64,000 bases of DNA. Source: Psychroflexus sediminis. GTDB lineage: Bacteria > Bacteroidota > Bacteroidia > Flavobacteriales > Flavobacteriaceae. Positions 34,913-44,219 of this stretch are shown here, in pieces. The stretch spans positions 32,549 to 96,548 of the forward strand of contig NZ_FNCW01000012.1 in assembly GCF_900099815.1 (NCBI RefSeq), in the 5' to 3' direction. Both the position numbers and the translations under genes were made by a program. Under the pieces are notes generated by a model. The model saw only the letters and a list, made by a program, of their open reading frames with translations, made no database searches and was not told where the DNA came from. How positions within the stretch are numbered: the stretch's first letter is position 1; every line of letters starts with the position of its first letter.

Positions 34913-35482
34913 CTAAGAATTTATTTCGTTTGCTCTTTGTTCCAATTCTGAGTACCAGTTTTCGCCAAATTTTCTAATTAAAGCATTCTTAGTAAATTTA
35001 TAAACGGGCATTTTTAGACTTTTTCCCAGGTCGCAGGCATCGCTGCAAATATCCCAGCGATCGTAATTCACCGCCTGTAATTCTGAAAGCTTTTGAACCC
35101 GAATGGGGTAGAGTTCACAGGAAACGGGTTTTTTGAAGTCGATGTCTCCCGCGCGGTAAGCAGATTCAATGCCGCAAAGGGCCGTTCCATTTTCAGTAAA
35201 GTTGACGTAAGCACATTCTTTGCCTTCGACCAGGGGCGTTTCAGGCTCATTAAAATCGGAGAGAATGTGGGTGCCCTGCGCCTCTATGGCTTGTATGCCT
35301 TCAGGGCGCAGGTAAGGTTTTACTTTGGGATAAATCGTTTTTAAGATTTCGAGTTCATGCTCATCCAGGGGAGCACCAGCATCTCCTGCTACACAACATT
35401 CTCCTTTACAGGCCGACAGATTGCAGGCAAATTCAGTATCGATTATGGATTCAGAGATAAGGGTTTTATCTATTTTAATCAT
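34913..35482 (-). CDS. DUF3109 family cysteine-rich protein
   Basis: A 189-residue cytoplasmic protein recognised as DUF3109. Cysteines are arranged as CNLSACKGECC near residues 20-30, then single Cys in EGKECAYVNF, TALCGIES, VSCELYPIR and WDICSDAC, suggesting a metal or iron-sulfur site like that of CxxCxxCC-type proteins. The biochemical role is unknown. It is not closely linked to other genes and is separated from nrdB by its promoter region (34701-34912). Confidence 0.85.
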   Translation of the reverse strand: MIKIDKTLISESIIDTEFACNLSACKGECCVAGDAGAPLDEHELEILKTIYPKVKPYLRPEGIQAIEAQGTHILSDFNEPETPLVEGKECAYVNFTENGTALCGIESAYRAGDIDFKKPVSCELYPIRVQKLSELQAVNYDRWDICSDACDLGKSLKMPVYKFTKNALIRKFGENWYSELEQRANEINS

Positions 35483-35648
35483 ACTGCAAAGTTAGCGAAA
35501 TATTACATGAGAACAGGGAAACGGAGGGCAATTCAATCTCCCGAATTTCGCAAGCTTAATTTAACATAAATTTGATATGCGCAGCATTTTATTCGCTGGT
35601 AAATCGATGAAGCAGAACTACTTTTGCAAACGATTTAAGACTGATATT

Positions 35649-36221
35649 ATGTTCGATTTTAAGCAAATTTTTACGGCCGGAATGATTCTTTTTGCAGTTA
35701 TTGACATTGTGGGAAGCATACCTATAATTGTTGACTTACGAAAAAAAGTAGGCCATATCCAAAGTGAAAAGGCCTCTATTGTAGCCTGCATTTTAATGAT
35801 TGCTTTTCTGTTTGTAGGAGAAACAATCCTTAATCTCATTGGGATAGACGTGAACTCCTTTGCTGTGGCAGGGGCGTTCATTATTTTCTTTTTAGCTATT
35901 GAAATGATTTTAGGCGTCCAGCTTTATAAAGATGACGCACCAGAAACGGCCGCTATTGTGCCACTCGCCTTTCCGCTTATCGCAGGTGCAGGGACGATGA
36001 CTTCTATTTTGTCCCTGAAGTCTGAATTTGACACCCCCAATATTATTGTGGCGATTATTCTGAATGTGATTGTCGTTTATGCCGTCTTAAAGTCTTCTAA
36101 AAAGATTGAAAAACTTTTCGGAAAACAGGGAATTTCTGTGATACGGAAGATATTTGGTGTAATTTTGTTAGCCATTGCGGTGAAGTTGTTCGCCACAAAT
36201 ATTCAGAGTTTATTCAATTAA
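35649..36221 (+). CDS. MarC family integral membrane protein
   Basis: A 190-residue protein with six predicted membrane helices, recognised as MarC/UPF0056 by FAVIDIVGSIPIIVDLR, the FLAIEMILGVQ helix and PLAFPLIAGAGTMTSIL. ATG at 35649 (MFDFKQIFTAGMILF) is chosen because it opens the first helix; the frame is open upstream from 35577 but those 24 residues are polar and unlike the family. The transported substrate is not established for the family. A small two-helix protein gene follows after 5 bp and is probably co-transcribed. Confidence 0.85.
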   Translation: MFDFKQIFTAGMILFAVIDIVGSIPIIVDLRKKVGHIQSEKASIVACILMIAFLFVGETILNLIGIDVNSFAVAGAFIIFFLAIEMILGVQLYKDDAPETAAIVPLAFPLIAGAGTMTSILSLKSEFDTPNIIVAIILNVIVVYAVLKSSKKIEKLFGKQGISVIRKIFGVILLAIAVKLFATNIQSLFN

Positions 36222-36226
36222 AGATT

Positions 36227-36427
36227 ATGAAGTATTTTATTTATTTCCTCATGCTTTCGGCAGTCGGCCTTATGATTTTCAGCGGGACTCTAGTGAATCC
36301 GGATGATTTGGTAGGAGATAAAAAGAGTTTCACCGGTGTTCTTGGAATATTGGTATGTCTGTGCATCATCATTCTGCTTTTTATCCTTCTGTTATCCAGA
36401 AAGCTAAAGCAAAAGTACGAGGAGTAG
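36227..36427 (+). CDS. Small two-helix membrane protein downstream of MarC
   Basis: A 66-residue protein: first helix YFIYFLMLSAVGLMIFSGTL, a short charged loop (VNPDDLVGDKK), second helix GILVCLCIIILLFILLL and a basic tail (SRKLKQKYEE). No family is recognised. The 5-bp gap to marC suggests one transcript and perhaps a joint role in the membrane. After it, 36428-36608 holds only AT-rich filler sequence of the kind seen at 24432-24880. Confidence 0.65.
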   Translation: MKYFIYFLMLSAVGLMIFSGTLVNPDDLVGDKKSFTGVLGILVCLCIIILLFILLLSRKLKQKYEE

Positions 36428-36608
36428 TTTTTGAGTCTTTGGGGGTGAGTTGTGGGTATACAATTTTGACCAGTTGACCAGTCTTTGCTCTATTTTCTTT
36501 TCTCTTTTTTCCTGAATACTTTTTATAGAACATAGAATTTTAAATTTAGTACTCCACCACCTAATTCTTCCAAGACTACTCAATAACTCACGGACTCAGA
36601 ACCCATCT

Positions 36609-39600
36609 CTATTCCTCAACCTTCACTTCCATTCTATTGTCTCCAGAATTCGTATCAATTAACTTATTGTAGGGATCAAAACCTGCTTCATCAGGCAGTT
36701 CATCGACAATGATGGTGAATTCATTTTGAATGTCAGAAATCAAATGCTTTTTCAGATAAAGCACATTCTCCTTTTGCATTCCATTTTCTGATTCTTTTTT
36801 CTTTCCAAAAACGCCAACTTCAATATAATCTTTCAGAGGCAGGGATTCTAAGGTTTTTTCCCCCTCTTCAGTGTCTACACTCAGGCTTTCACCCAGGCTA
36901 TTGCTGAACTCTTTTTCTCCTTTTTCTGTAGATCGATATTTTAGAACATCCGCCTTAAAAGTGACTTCATAGCGTCCATCTTCAAGTGCCTTATAGGTCG
37001 CTTCAGAAACAGAATTATCATATAACGTAATGGTCTCGAACATATCTTTGATCAGATACTGCAGTGAATCCGGGGTGTTTTCTTTCAACAGACCAACAAA
37101 CTCAACTGAAGTGGTATAAGGCGGCTCCTGAAAGGCCACCTCATCTATATACGAAGCTAAAATGGCATTCATTTTTTCTTCACCCAGATAATCACTCATG
37201 GCATACAGCACGAGCGACCCTTTGTTGTAGTGAATGTACTGTTGATTTTCATTGTACATCAGCGGCAGTTCTTTTTGGCTTTCGAAACGGCGACCTCTTA
37301 AGTATTTATCTAAAGCGTCTTTCAGAAAAACTCGCATTTGCTGAGCCCCATATTCTTTTTCCAAGACCTTTAGCGAACTGTATTCAGACATGCTTTCAGA
37401 AAGGAGAGTGGCACCGCGAACATTAGCGCCAATCACCTGATGCGCCCACCATTGATGCGCCACCTCATGAGAAGTCACACTAAACGGATAATCCACGCTT
37501 TCGTTGTCTTTATCATCGACTTTAGCGATAAAGCCAATCGCTTCAGAATAAGGAACCGTGTTGGCAAAGGATTGTGCAAATGAGCCCGAGGTGAGCGGAA
37601 ATTCAAGAATACGCAGTTGATTGAACTGGTAAGGACTGAAATTTTCAGAATAGTAGTCCAGCGCTTTTTTGGTAGCATTTACCATTCTTTCAATATTGTA
37701 ATCGTGGGGCTTATGGTATAACACCTGGATGTCGACATCATTCCACTGGTCTTCATAGACTTCATATGCTGCGGAATTGAAGGCGTAAAAGTTCAATATT
37801 TTCTTATCCATCTTATAGTGAAAATACCTTCTGTCCCCTTCCATCCACTCGTCCTGAAGATAGCCGGGAGCTATCGCCATCTGATCTTTTGAGGTTGAAA
37901 TCGTGGTTTCAAAATCTATCCAGTCGGCATCATCAGAAATATAGGTGTTTTTTAAAGCCGTTGAATCGTAAGGTGATTTCATACGTTCTTTTGGGTCCAG
38001 GCCATACTTTACTCGCGTCTTATTATTTTGGATTTCATAGCTTTCGTTATAACCGAAACCCGGAAAAATGCCATTATTAATAAAAGTTCCGTTGGTCCTT
38101 ACAGGAGAATTCGAATTCAAAAGGGTGTTGGGTTTGTTTTGCATCTCAAAAGTGAACCTGACTTGCTCGCCAGGCAGCAAAGCGTCCTTAAATTTATAGA
38201 TCTCCAAATCGTAAAGGGTGTCCTTTAAAACAGTTTCTCCCTTTTTTTCAAAAGCATAGGATTGTTGATACCCGTTTAAAGCGACAACTACAGAATCCAT
38301 AGGCTTTGCTGTTTTGTTTTTCAGAATAAAAACTCCTTTTGCCCTAAAATCTCGTGTTTCAGGGAATAAATCCAGATCCACATTTACACTGGTGATTCTG
38401 GGTTGACTGAGCAGGTCCAGATACCCATATTTGTTTTCATAATCCACGCGAAGCTGCTCCCGCTCCTTACCTGAATAGTTTTCGTTCAGGATGTTGTCAT
38501 TGTAATAAATCCACGACCCAAGGCTTATAAAAATAACCAGGCATACGGCAATGACCGAGGTGTAGACAGGGGTCATTTTTTCCTGAACGCGTTTGATGCG
38601 CTGCTTTGCCGAATAGTGAACGCCCCTTCTATAAAATAAAATAGCCAGGATATACAAGACCGCTGCCAGAGCAAACCAATAGATCCTATAGATGTAATAC
38701 ACCTTTAGTCCGGGACCGTAACCTGCCATATCAGAATAAGTGGCGCCTCCACCGGCATTGAATCTAAAGATGCTCTGCTCGATGCCAAACTGCGGAAAAA
38801 AGGAAAGCAAAATAAGAAAGGCAAGTAAGGATATAAATCCAACAATATGATTTTTGATGAGGGTATGGAAAAAGAACGCCATGACAGTCCAAGCGAGAAC
38901 TCTTAAATAATCAATGGTAAAAAACTGAAACAGGTATAAATCTAATTCAAACTTGTAATAATCATTATACACCTGAACTCCCACGGCTAAAATCAAGGCC
39001 AGGATGTAAAAAGAAGCCTGCATTTTGAATACAGCTATGAACCTGGCTAAGAGAAACGACCAGTTGGGAAAAGTCGTGACATCTATGAGCTGTTTCATAT
39101 GAGCTCCCTGTGCCCGGTTCATTAACATACCTACAATCAAAAATGTGATGATGATCATGAAACCGCTTACGGTTCCGGATGCGTTTTGCATCATTTCCCG
39201 TGTAACCGGGTAGGTTGAGGTGCCGTAAATAGGATTTCGAACGGCAAGCGTTATAAGCGTGATTATAAGGGTTACCAAAGCGAAAGAGATGAACACCCAG
39301 TTTTTAAAAATGTATCGGGCCTCAAAACGGCTGTGCTTCAAAGCGATTTTCAGCCAGTGTTTGAAAGTGTAAGCCTTAGTGGCTTCAGGCAGTTTGATTC
39401 GAATAAGGCTTCCAAAATTTCTTTTGACAACCCGCTCAGCTTTTCTTTTGAATAGCCTAAGCTGAATGGCCTGCTGATTGAATTTGAATTTAAAGAATAC
39501 AAAAGCGAAAATCAAAATACTGATGGCTGCCCATAGCAAGCGGTTGTAAATGATATATCCCTTGAAGGGCAGATCATTGTTATTTCTGTCAAAAACGGTC

Positions 39601-40280
39601 CAGTATTCAGTTTCAAATCTCAAAGCCTGTGACCCCAGGGGATCGATAAGCGCCGCAAGGGTTTTATTATCGATATCTCCAGCCAGGCTTTGAGCAAAAC
39701 TTTGGATGATAATCAAAGCCAGCACACTGATAAACCCGATAAAGATATTTCTGGAAAAAGCAACTACCGCAAAGACTACAGCGCCATACAGAAGCATATT
39801 CGGTATTACAAAAATCAAAAGCGGCTGTATGTAATTCCAAAGATTAAAGTCGGTAAAAAGCTCAGGATTTGTTCCCGGGGAAACAGTTCCCAAATAGACG
39901 CCTATGCAGATAAAGATGACGATGCCAATGACAATACACAAAGCGCTGATAAACTTCCCGAATAAATAACCAGATTTTGTAATGGGGTAGGCATACAGGA
40001 CCTGGTGCATCTCATACTTAAAGTCTTTACTGATGGAGGCACCAATAATAGAGGGTAATAAAAAGTATATAAAAACGGATAAACCATTGATGAGATCGTT
40101 TAGAGCCAAGGCTGTGTTTTGATAAGTTGGAGACGTGGTTGTGACCGTAAAATTATCAAAGAGTCCGCCCGCGCTTGCCATCGTTATCAGTGCAAAAGCA
40201 AACATGATCACGGCGTAGATGTAGGTGATAGGAGTTCTTAACCAGGACTTGATCTCAAACGTGAAGATTTTTGAAAACAT
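36609..40280 (-). CDS. ABC transporter permease fused to an M1 aminopeptidase domain
   Basis: A 1223-residue protein with two parts. Residues 1 to about 580 hold roughly twelve membrane helices in two ABC-2-type permease halves (starting FTFEIKSWLRTPITYIYAV). After the last helix (about residue 575, VIAVCLVIFISLGSWIYY) comes a periplasmic M1 gluzincin domain with zinc motif H938-E-V-A-H942 followed by QWW and the downstream Glu in LLSESMSEYSSL. The M1 domain could trim an exported peptide or act as receptor or chaperone. Its ATPase gene lies 5 bp upstream. The fusion is known in Bacteroidota, but substrates are unknown. Confidence 0.9.
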   Translation of the reverse strand: MFSKIFTFEIKSWLRTPITYIYAVIMFAFALITMASAGGLFDNFTVTTTSPTYQNTALALNDLINGLSVFIYFLLPSIIGASISKDFKYEMHQVLYAYPITKSGYLFGKFISALCIVIGIVIFICIGVYLGTVSPGTNPELFTDFNLWNYIQPLLIFVIPNMLLYGAVVFAVVAFSRNIFIGFISVLALIIIQSFAQSLAGDIDNKTLAALIDPLGSQALRFETEYWTVFDRNNNDLPFKGYIIYNRLLWAAISILIFAFVFFKFKFNQQAIQLRLFKRKAERVVKRNFGSLIRIKLPEATKAYTFKHWLKIALKHSRFEARYIFKNWVFISFALVTLIITLITLAVRNPIYGTSTYPVTREMMQNASGTVSGFMIIITFLIVGMLMNRAQGAHMKQLIDVTTFPNWSFLLARFIAVFKMQASFYILALILAVGVQVYNDYYKFELDLYLFQFFTIDYLRVLAWTVMAFFFHTLIKNHIVGFISLLAFLILLSFFPQFGIEQSIFRFNAGGGATYSDMAGYGPGLKVYYIYRIYWFALAAVLYILAILFYRRGVHYSAKQRIKRVQEKMTPVYTSVIAVCLVIFISLGSWIYYNDNILNENYSGKEREQLRVDYENKYGYLDLLSQPRITSVNVDLDLFPETRDFRAKGVFILKNKTAKPMDSVVVALNGYQQSYAFEKKGETVLKDTLYDLEIYKFKDALLPGEQVRFTFEMQNKPNTLLNSNSPVRTNGTFINNGIFPGFGYNESYEIQNNKTRVKYGLDPKERMKSPYDSTALKNTYISDDADWIDFETTISTSKDQMAIAPGYLQDEWMEGDRRYFHYKMDKKILNFYAFNSAAYEVYEDQWNDVDIQVLYHKPHDYNIERMVNATKKALDYYSENFSPYQFNQLRILEFPLTSGSFAQSFANTVPYSEAIGFIAKVDDKDNESVDYPFSVTSHEVAHQWWAHQVIGANVRGATLLSESMSEYSSLKVLEKEYGAQQMRVFLKDALDKYLRGRRFESQKELPLMYNENQQYIHYNKGSLVLYAMSDYLGEEKMNAILASYIDEVAFQEPPYTTSVEFVGLLKENTPDSLQYLIKDMFETITLYDNSVSEATYKALEDGRYEVTFKADVLKYRSTEKGEKEFSNSLGESLSVDTEEGEKTLESLPLKDYIEVGVFGKKKESENGMQKENVLYLKKHLISDIQNEFTIIVDELPDEAGFDPYNKLIDTNSGDNRMEVKVEE

Positions 40281-40285
40281 AGGAC

Positions 40286-41188
40286 TTAAGATTGAGAGTT
40301 AATGGCTTCCGTTTCGTCTGCTTTCAAGTGAACAAAATACACATCGCTTAAGTCCGGCTGTACCTTTACAAATCCTTCACCGGGCTTAGCTTCGTCGTAA
40401 ACACGTATATTCAAGGAGTTATCTTGATTATAGTTTGACGAAATCAGACTGAAACCGGTTTCATATTTCTCAATATCTTCGCGGTCTATCGTGAGACCCC
40501 AGATTTTATTCTCCAGATCCAGAACGGCATCTATAGGTTTTTTATGACAGAGTAATTTTCCGCCATTCAGTATAGCCATATCGGTACATAATTCTTTGAC
40601 GTCATCCACAATGTGCGTCGATAAAATGACGATGTGGTTGGTGCCAATTTCTCTCAGAACATTCAGAAAACGATGGCGCTCTGCAGGATCCAGGCCAGCG
40701 GTTGGTTCATCTACAATGATGAGTTTAGGATCATTCAAAAGTAATTGTGCAATCCCAAATCTTTGCTTCATCCCCCCGGAATAGCCTGCCACATGCTTTG
40801 TTCGTACCTCATATAGGTTGGTAATCTCCAGAGCATAATCCACCATTTTTTTGCGCTCTGCTTTGCTGGAAAGCCCTTTCAATTCCGCAAAATAATGAAG
40901 CAGTTTTTCAGCGGAGAGTTTTGGATATACTCCAAAGGACTGCGGTAAATAGCCCAAAACTTTTCTGAGTTCCATCTTTTGATTCAGCACATCTATGTCG
41001 TCCAGAAAAATTTCTCCACGATCAGGTTGCTGTAAGGTCGCAATGGTTCGCATTAAAGTGGATTTCCCGGCACCATTTGGGCCGAGTAAGCCAAACATTC
41101 CAGAGTTGATTTCTATGGAGACCTCATCCAGGGCTTTTACACCATTTTTATAGGTTTTGGAAACATTGCGCAATTGAAGCTTATTCAT
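40286..41188 (-). CDS. ABC transporter ATP-binding protein
   Basis: A 300-residue cytoplasmic ATPase that should energise the permease/M1 fusion encoded 5 bp downstream. Walker A is GPNGAGKSTLM, the Q-loop region is LPQSFGVYPKL, the signature is YSGGMKQR and Walker B is LIIVDEPTAGLDP. A C-terminal extension of about 80 residues follows the ATPase fold, as in ABC-2 exporters. ATG at 41188 (MNKLQLRNVSKTY) is chosen since the fold starts there; an in-frame start at 41233 adds 15 unrelated residues. Confidence 0.92.
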   Translation of the reverse strand: MNKLQLRNVSKTYKNGVKALDEVSIEINSGMFGLLGPNGAGKSTLMRTIATLQQPDRGEIFLDDIDVLNQKMELRKVLGYLPQSFGVYPKLSAEKLLHYFAELKGLSSKAERKKMVDYALEITNLYEVRTKHVAGYSGGMKQRFGIAQLLLNDPKLIIVDEPTAGLDPAERHRFLNVLREIGTNHIVILSTHIVDDVKELCTDMAILNGGKLLCHKKPIDAVLDLENKIWGLTIDREDIEKYETGFSLISSNYNQDNSLNIRVYDEAKPGEGFVKVQPDLSDVYFVHLKADETEAINSQS

Positions 41189-41271
41189 GAGACTTGATTT
41201 TGGGAAATTACTATCTATTGGTAATAATTTCACAGAAATGTTACAAAATCAAATGTAATACATAGCATAAA

Positions 41272-42273
41272 CTACAAATCTGAGTCTACGGACTCCCCTT
41301 CGTATTGCGTATCCTGAGTTCTGGCATCGTAGCCAATTTCGCGCAGATATTTTGAGAAAATATCGGTATACCCATGCGTGCATATCACTTTTTCGCATCC
41401 TGTAGCCTTTATGCTGTTGAGCAGGCCGTCCCAGTCGCAGTGATCGCTCATCACAAAACCTTTATCAATGGCTCTGCGCCTTCGAGCTCCCCGGAAGGTC
41501 ATCCAGCCACTGGCTGAAGCAGTCACGTAAGGCACCATTTTACGAATCCATGTTCCTCCATGGGCGCTGGGCGGGGCAAGCACCAGATTTCCGTTCAGTT
41601 CTTTCTTGGTGGTATCTTTGGTGATGCGAATGGTTTCGGGAAAATCGGCCATTTCTCTTAAGACTTCGGTCATATTTTCGATAGCCCCATGGGTGTAGAT
41701 TTTTCCGATGTCTGGGTTGAGGTGTTTCAACAGGCGCTGTGCCTTACCAAGAGAATAGCCAAATAAAACGGAAGTTCTCCCCTCGGCTTTATTTTCTCTC
41801 CACCATTGGTTGATGTCATTCATCACTTCAGCCTGAGGCTTCCATTTGAAAGCAGGCAAACCAAAGGTGCATTCCGTAATAAAGGTGTCGCATTGTACAG
41901 GTTCAAAAGGAATGCAAACGCCATCAGCCTCATCTTTATAATCACCAGTAAACACCCAGACTTCGCCTTTATGCTCTACGCGAATTTGTGAACTTCCTAT
42001 GACATGTCCTGCAGGATGAAGGCTGAATTTTACATTATTGATGGTAAAGGATTCGCCGTAAGCTTTTCCCTCCACATCAATCTCTCCCAGCCTGTGTTTC
42101 ATGATGGGAATATTGTCGTGATGCGTGATGTATTTTTTGTTTCCCCAGCGAGAATGATCGGCATGACCATGAGAAATGATGGCTTTGTCCACCTTTCGCC
42201 AAGGGTCCAAATATACGTCTGCAGCAGCGCAGTAAATTCCATTTGGATTGAAGGCTAGTAAAGGTTCTTTCAT
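41272..42273 (-). CDS. Ligase-associated DNA exonuclease (metallo-beta-lactamase/beta-CASP)
   Basis: A 333-residue member of the MBL-fold nuclease family related to SNM1 and RNase J. Metal ligands are in HGHADHSRW (H35, H37, D39, H40), HPAGHVIGSSQ, FTGDYKDEADG and the late FVMSDHCDWDGL and ICTHGYTD. In many bacteria this exonuclease is encoded beside an ATP-dependent DNA ligase, an Lhr-like helicase and a phosphodiesterase as a DNA repair set. Here none of those partners is adjacent (an ABC exporter and a head-GIN gene flank it), so it stands alone or its partners are elsewhere. Product name rests on family recall. Confidence 0.82.
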   Translation of the reverse strand: MKEPLLAFNPNGIYCAAADVYLDPWRKVDKAIISHGHADHSRWGNKKYITHHDNIPIMKHRLGEIDVEGKAYGESFTINNVKFSLHPAGHVIGSSQIRVEHKGEVWVFTGDYKDEADGVCIPFEPVQCDTFITECTFGLPAFKWKPQAEVMNDINQWWRENKAEGRTSVLFGYSLGKAQRLLKHLNPDIGKIYTHGAIENMTEVLREMADFPETIRITKDTTKKELNGNLVLAPPSAHGGTWIRKMVPYVTASASGWMTFRGARRRRAIDKGFVMSDHCDWDGLLNSIKATGCEKVICTHGYTDIFSKYLREIGYDARTQDTQYEGESVDSDL

Positions 42274-42291
42274 AGGGGAAGAGGTCTGTTT

Positions 42292-42978
42292 TTACTCTAT
42301 AACTGTGATTTCACCACCGAGTTTTACTTTTTGGCTTAAGGTATCAGGATTACCATAAATCATAATAGTTCCACCGGCATTTACACTTGCATTACAGGTT
42401 TCAGTAGCGTATACAAGAGCCTCCCCTCCAAAATTAAGGCTAACCTCTGTGATTTCCGTTTTCAATTCTTTACCATCAAAAGAAGCTCCGGTTTTCACTT
42501 CTATATTCGATGTGTTGGCAGAACCAATCAAACTAATACTTGCTCCGGTAACAGATCTGACAGTTAAATAATCAACTTGCAGTTCACCGCCGATATAGCT
42601 GCCTTCAGAAGCAATAAGATTAAGATTTTCCTGCCTTACAGGTGAAATAAATTCAACTTCAGAGCCCGCTCTTGATTTTAATTCTTCAACTTTTTTGGCA
42701 TAGACAGTGACCAGAATTTCAGTTTCAGAAAAAATCTGACCAACAGGCAAGCTAAGCTGTAATTCGTCTTGTTCGATTTCAATAGAGACTTCATCGCGTT
42801 CAGATCCTTTGACTTCAATTTTGTTCTCTTCCGAGTTGGTTACAATTTCCACAAAAAGTCCTGTAGACACTTTAACGGAAGAAAAATCTTTCCCGGGCAT
42901 AACAGTTTTAACCTGAGCTACGACTGAAGTGGAGGCTAATAATAACAGGCAGGCAATAATATTGATTTTGAATGTCAT
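42292..42978 (-). CDS. Head GIN domain protein (DUF2807), exported
   Basis: A 228-residue protein with a signal peptide (to STSVVAQ) followed by a right-handed, adhesin-like beta-helix of the head-GIN/DUF2807 family: it begins VMPGKDFSSVKVSTGLFVEI and shows repeated strands such as LNLIASEGSYIGG, LTVRSVTGASISL and SVNAGGTIMIYGNP. Such proteins are common in Bacteroidota and are thought to be periplasmic or surface; function is not known. It lies 18 bp upstream of the exonuclease gene and may share its transcript. Confidence 0.85.
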   Translation of the reverse strand: MTFKINIIACLLLLASTSVVAQVKTVMPGKDFSSVKVSTGLFVEIVTNSEENKIEVKGSERDEVSIEIEQDELQLSLPVGQIFSETEILVTVYAKKVEELKSRAGSEVEFISPVRQENLNLIASEGSYIGGELQVDYLTVRSVTGASISLIGSANTSNIEVKTGASFDGKELKTEITEVSLNFGGEALVYATETCNASVNAGGTIMIYGNPDTLSQKVKLGGEITVIE

Positions 42979-43078
42979 GGGTTTTGATTTTGGTTGGAAC
43001 TCAAAAATACTAGAATATCACTTAGAACGGCATTAAATTTTACCCAAAACTTGAACATAGGTATTTTTAAGGTTTCAG

Positions 43079-43086
43079 TATATTTG
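43079..43086 (+). promoter_or_regulatory. -7 promoter element of the LpxH-like gene
   Basis: TATATTTG, a perfect TAnnTTTG match, 17 bp before the ATG at 43104. A TTG at 43051-43053 is a possible but wide-spaced -33 half. Confidence 0.55.
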
Positions 43087-43103
43087 GACCAGATTTATAT
43101 GGC

Positions 43104-43868
43104 ATGAAACTTCCTGAAGGCAAAAAAATTTATTTTTCCAGTGATAATCATTTGGGTGCTCCAACCCATTCTCAAAGTTTAGAGCGCGAGAAGATATTCA
43201 TCTCCTGGCTAGATGATATTAAAACAGATGCGCATGCCATTTTTCTTCTTGGCGACTTGTTTGACTTCTGGTTTGAATACAGGGAAGTTGTGCCGAAGGG
43301 TTTTGTAAGAACCCTGGGTAAACTTGCTGAGCTTAGAGACTCTGGAATCGAGATTTATTATTTTGTAGGGAATCACGATCTGTGGATGAAGGATTATTTC
43401 AAGGAAGAGCTTAACATCCCCGTATTTCATAACCCACAGGTTTTTGAAATCAATTCTAAGCGATTTTTTTTAGGCCATGGCGATGGATTAGGTCCTGGAG
43501 ACACAGGATATAAACGCATGAAAAAAGTCTTCGTTCATCCCGTTTCCAAATGGTTTTTTAAATGGCTGCATCCAGATCTTGGCGTGAGATTGGCCAGACA
43601 TCTTTCTGTAAAAAACAAACTGATTTCCGGAGATGAGGATGCTAAATTTTTAGGCGAGGAAAACGAATGGCTCGCACAATATGCCAAGCGGAAGCTGGAG
43701 ACCGAGCATTATGATTATTTTGTTTTTGGCCACAGGCATTTACCGATGGAAATTCAAGTTGGAGAACACGCCAGATATATTAATCTGGGCGACTGGATTG
43801 CACATTATACCTATGGAGTCTTTGATGGTGAGGAGTTTTTTTTGGAGAAACACAATAAAAAACCCTGA
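43104..43868 (+). CDS. lpxH: UDP-2,3-diacylglucosamine pyrophosphatase-like metallophosphoesterase
   Basis: A 254-residue metallophosphoesterase that should convert UDP-2,3-diacylglucosamine to lipid X in lipid A synthesis. All metal-binding motifs are present: SDNHLG (D14, H16), LLGDLFDFW (D51), VGNHDLW (N90, H91), LGHGDGLG and FGHRHLP. The spacing and the FWFEYR stretch fit the LpxH/LpxH2-like group. Peripheral to the inner membrane. The symbol is by family resemblance. Its 3' end overlaps the terminator of convergent tatA. Confidence 0.82.
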   Translation: MKLPEGKKIYFSSDNHLGAPTHSQSLEREKIFISWLDDIKTDAHAIFLLGDLFDFWFEYREVVPKGFVRTLGKLAELRDSGIEIYYFVGNHDLWMKDYFKEELNIPVFHNPQVFEINSKRFFLGHGDGLGPGDTGYKRMKKVFVHPVSKWFFKWLHPDLGVRLARHLSVKNKLISGDEDAKFLGEENEWLAQYAKRKLETEHYDYFVFGHRHLPMEIQVGEHARYINLGDWIAHYTYGVFDGEEFFLEKHNKKP

Positions 43869-43887
43869 ATACTAAGTAAACAGGGTT
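43855..43887 (-). terminator. Terminator of tatA
   Basis: On the minus strand AACCCTG, a 13-base loop, CAGGGTT and then TTTTT. It lies in the last codons of the LpxH-like gene on the other strand. Confidence 0.6.
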
Positions 43888-43910
43888 AAGTCTATCGGTT
43901 CGATCTAAAT

Positions 43911-44111
43911 TTATTTAATAGATTTAGATTCGCTTTTTGTTTCGTCAGTTTCATCTTCCTTAGAAGCATCTTTAAATTCCTTGATACCACTTCCCAAACC
44001 TCTCATCAATTCTGGTATTTTCTTTCCACCAAATAATAGAAGAATTGCAATACCAATGATAACCCATTGCCATGGACCTACCATTCCCATTATTACATTA
44101 AGTGTATTCAT
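43911..44111 (-). CDS. tatA: Sec-independent translocase protein TatA/E
   Basis: A 66-residue component of the twin-arginine translocation pore for folded proteins. One membrane helix (about residues 14-28, WQWVIIGIAILLLFGG), the hinge KKIPELMRGLGSGIKEFKDA amphipathic helix, and an acidic, unstructured tail are typical. It is divergently transcribed from the M23 peptidase gene with its own good promoter. TatC is not in the window. Confidence 0.92.
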   Translation of the reverse strand: MNTLNVIMGMVGPWQWVIIGIAILLLFGGKKIPELMRGLGSGIKEFKDASKEDETDETKSESKSIK

Positions 44112-44127
44112 AACTTTAAATTTGCTA

Positions 44128-44156
44128 CAAAATTAGTGATAAAAATCGAAATCAAA
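44128..44156 (-). promoter_or_regulatory. Promoter of tatA
   Basis: On the minus strand TTTG (44153-44156), a 17-bp spacer and TAATTTTG (44128-44135). A good match in both halves; ATG follows 16 bp later. Confidence 0.72.
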
Positions 44157-44195
44157 GGTTTATGAAACTAAAACCTACATAAATTAACTTTATTC

Positions 44196-44203
44196 TATCT
44201 TTG
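44196..44203 (+). promoter_or_regulatory. -7 promoter element of the M23-GH3-rml run
   Basis: TATCTTTG, a TAnnTTTG match, 16 bp before the ATG at 44220. It is the only clear promoter seen before the seven-gene run. Confidence 0.55.
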
Positions 44204-44219
44204 TACGAGTTATAATTCT

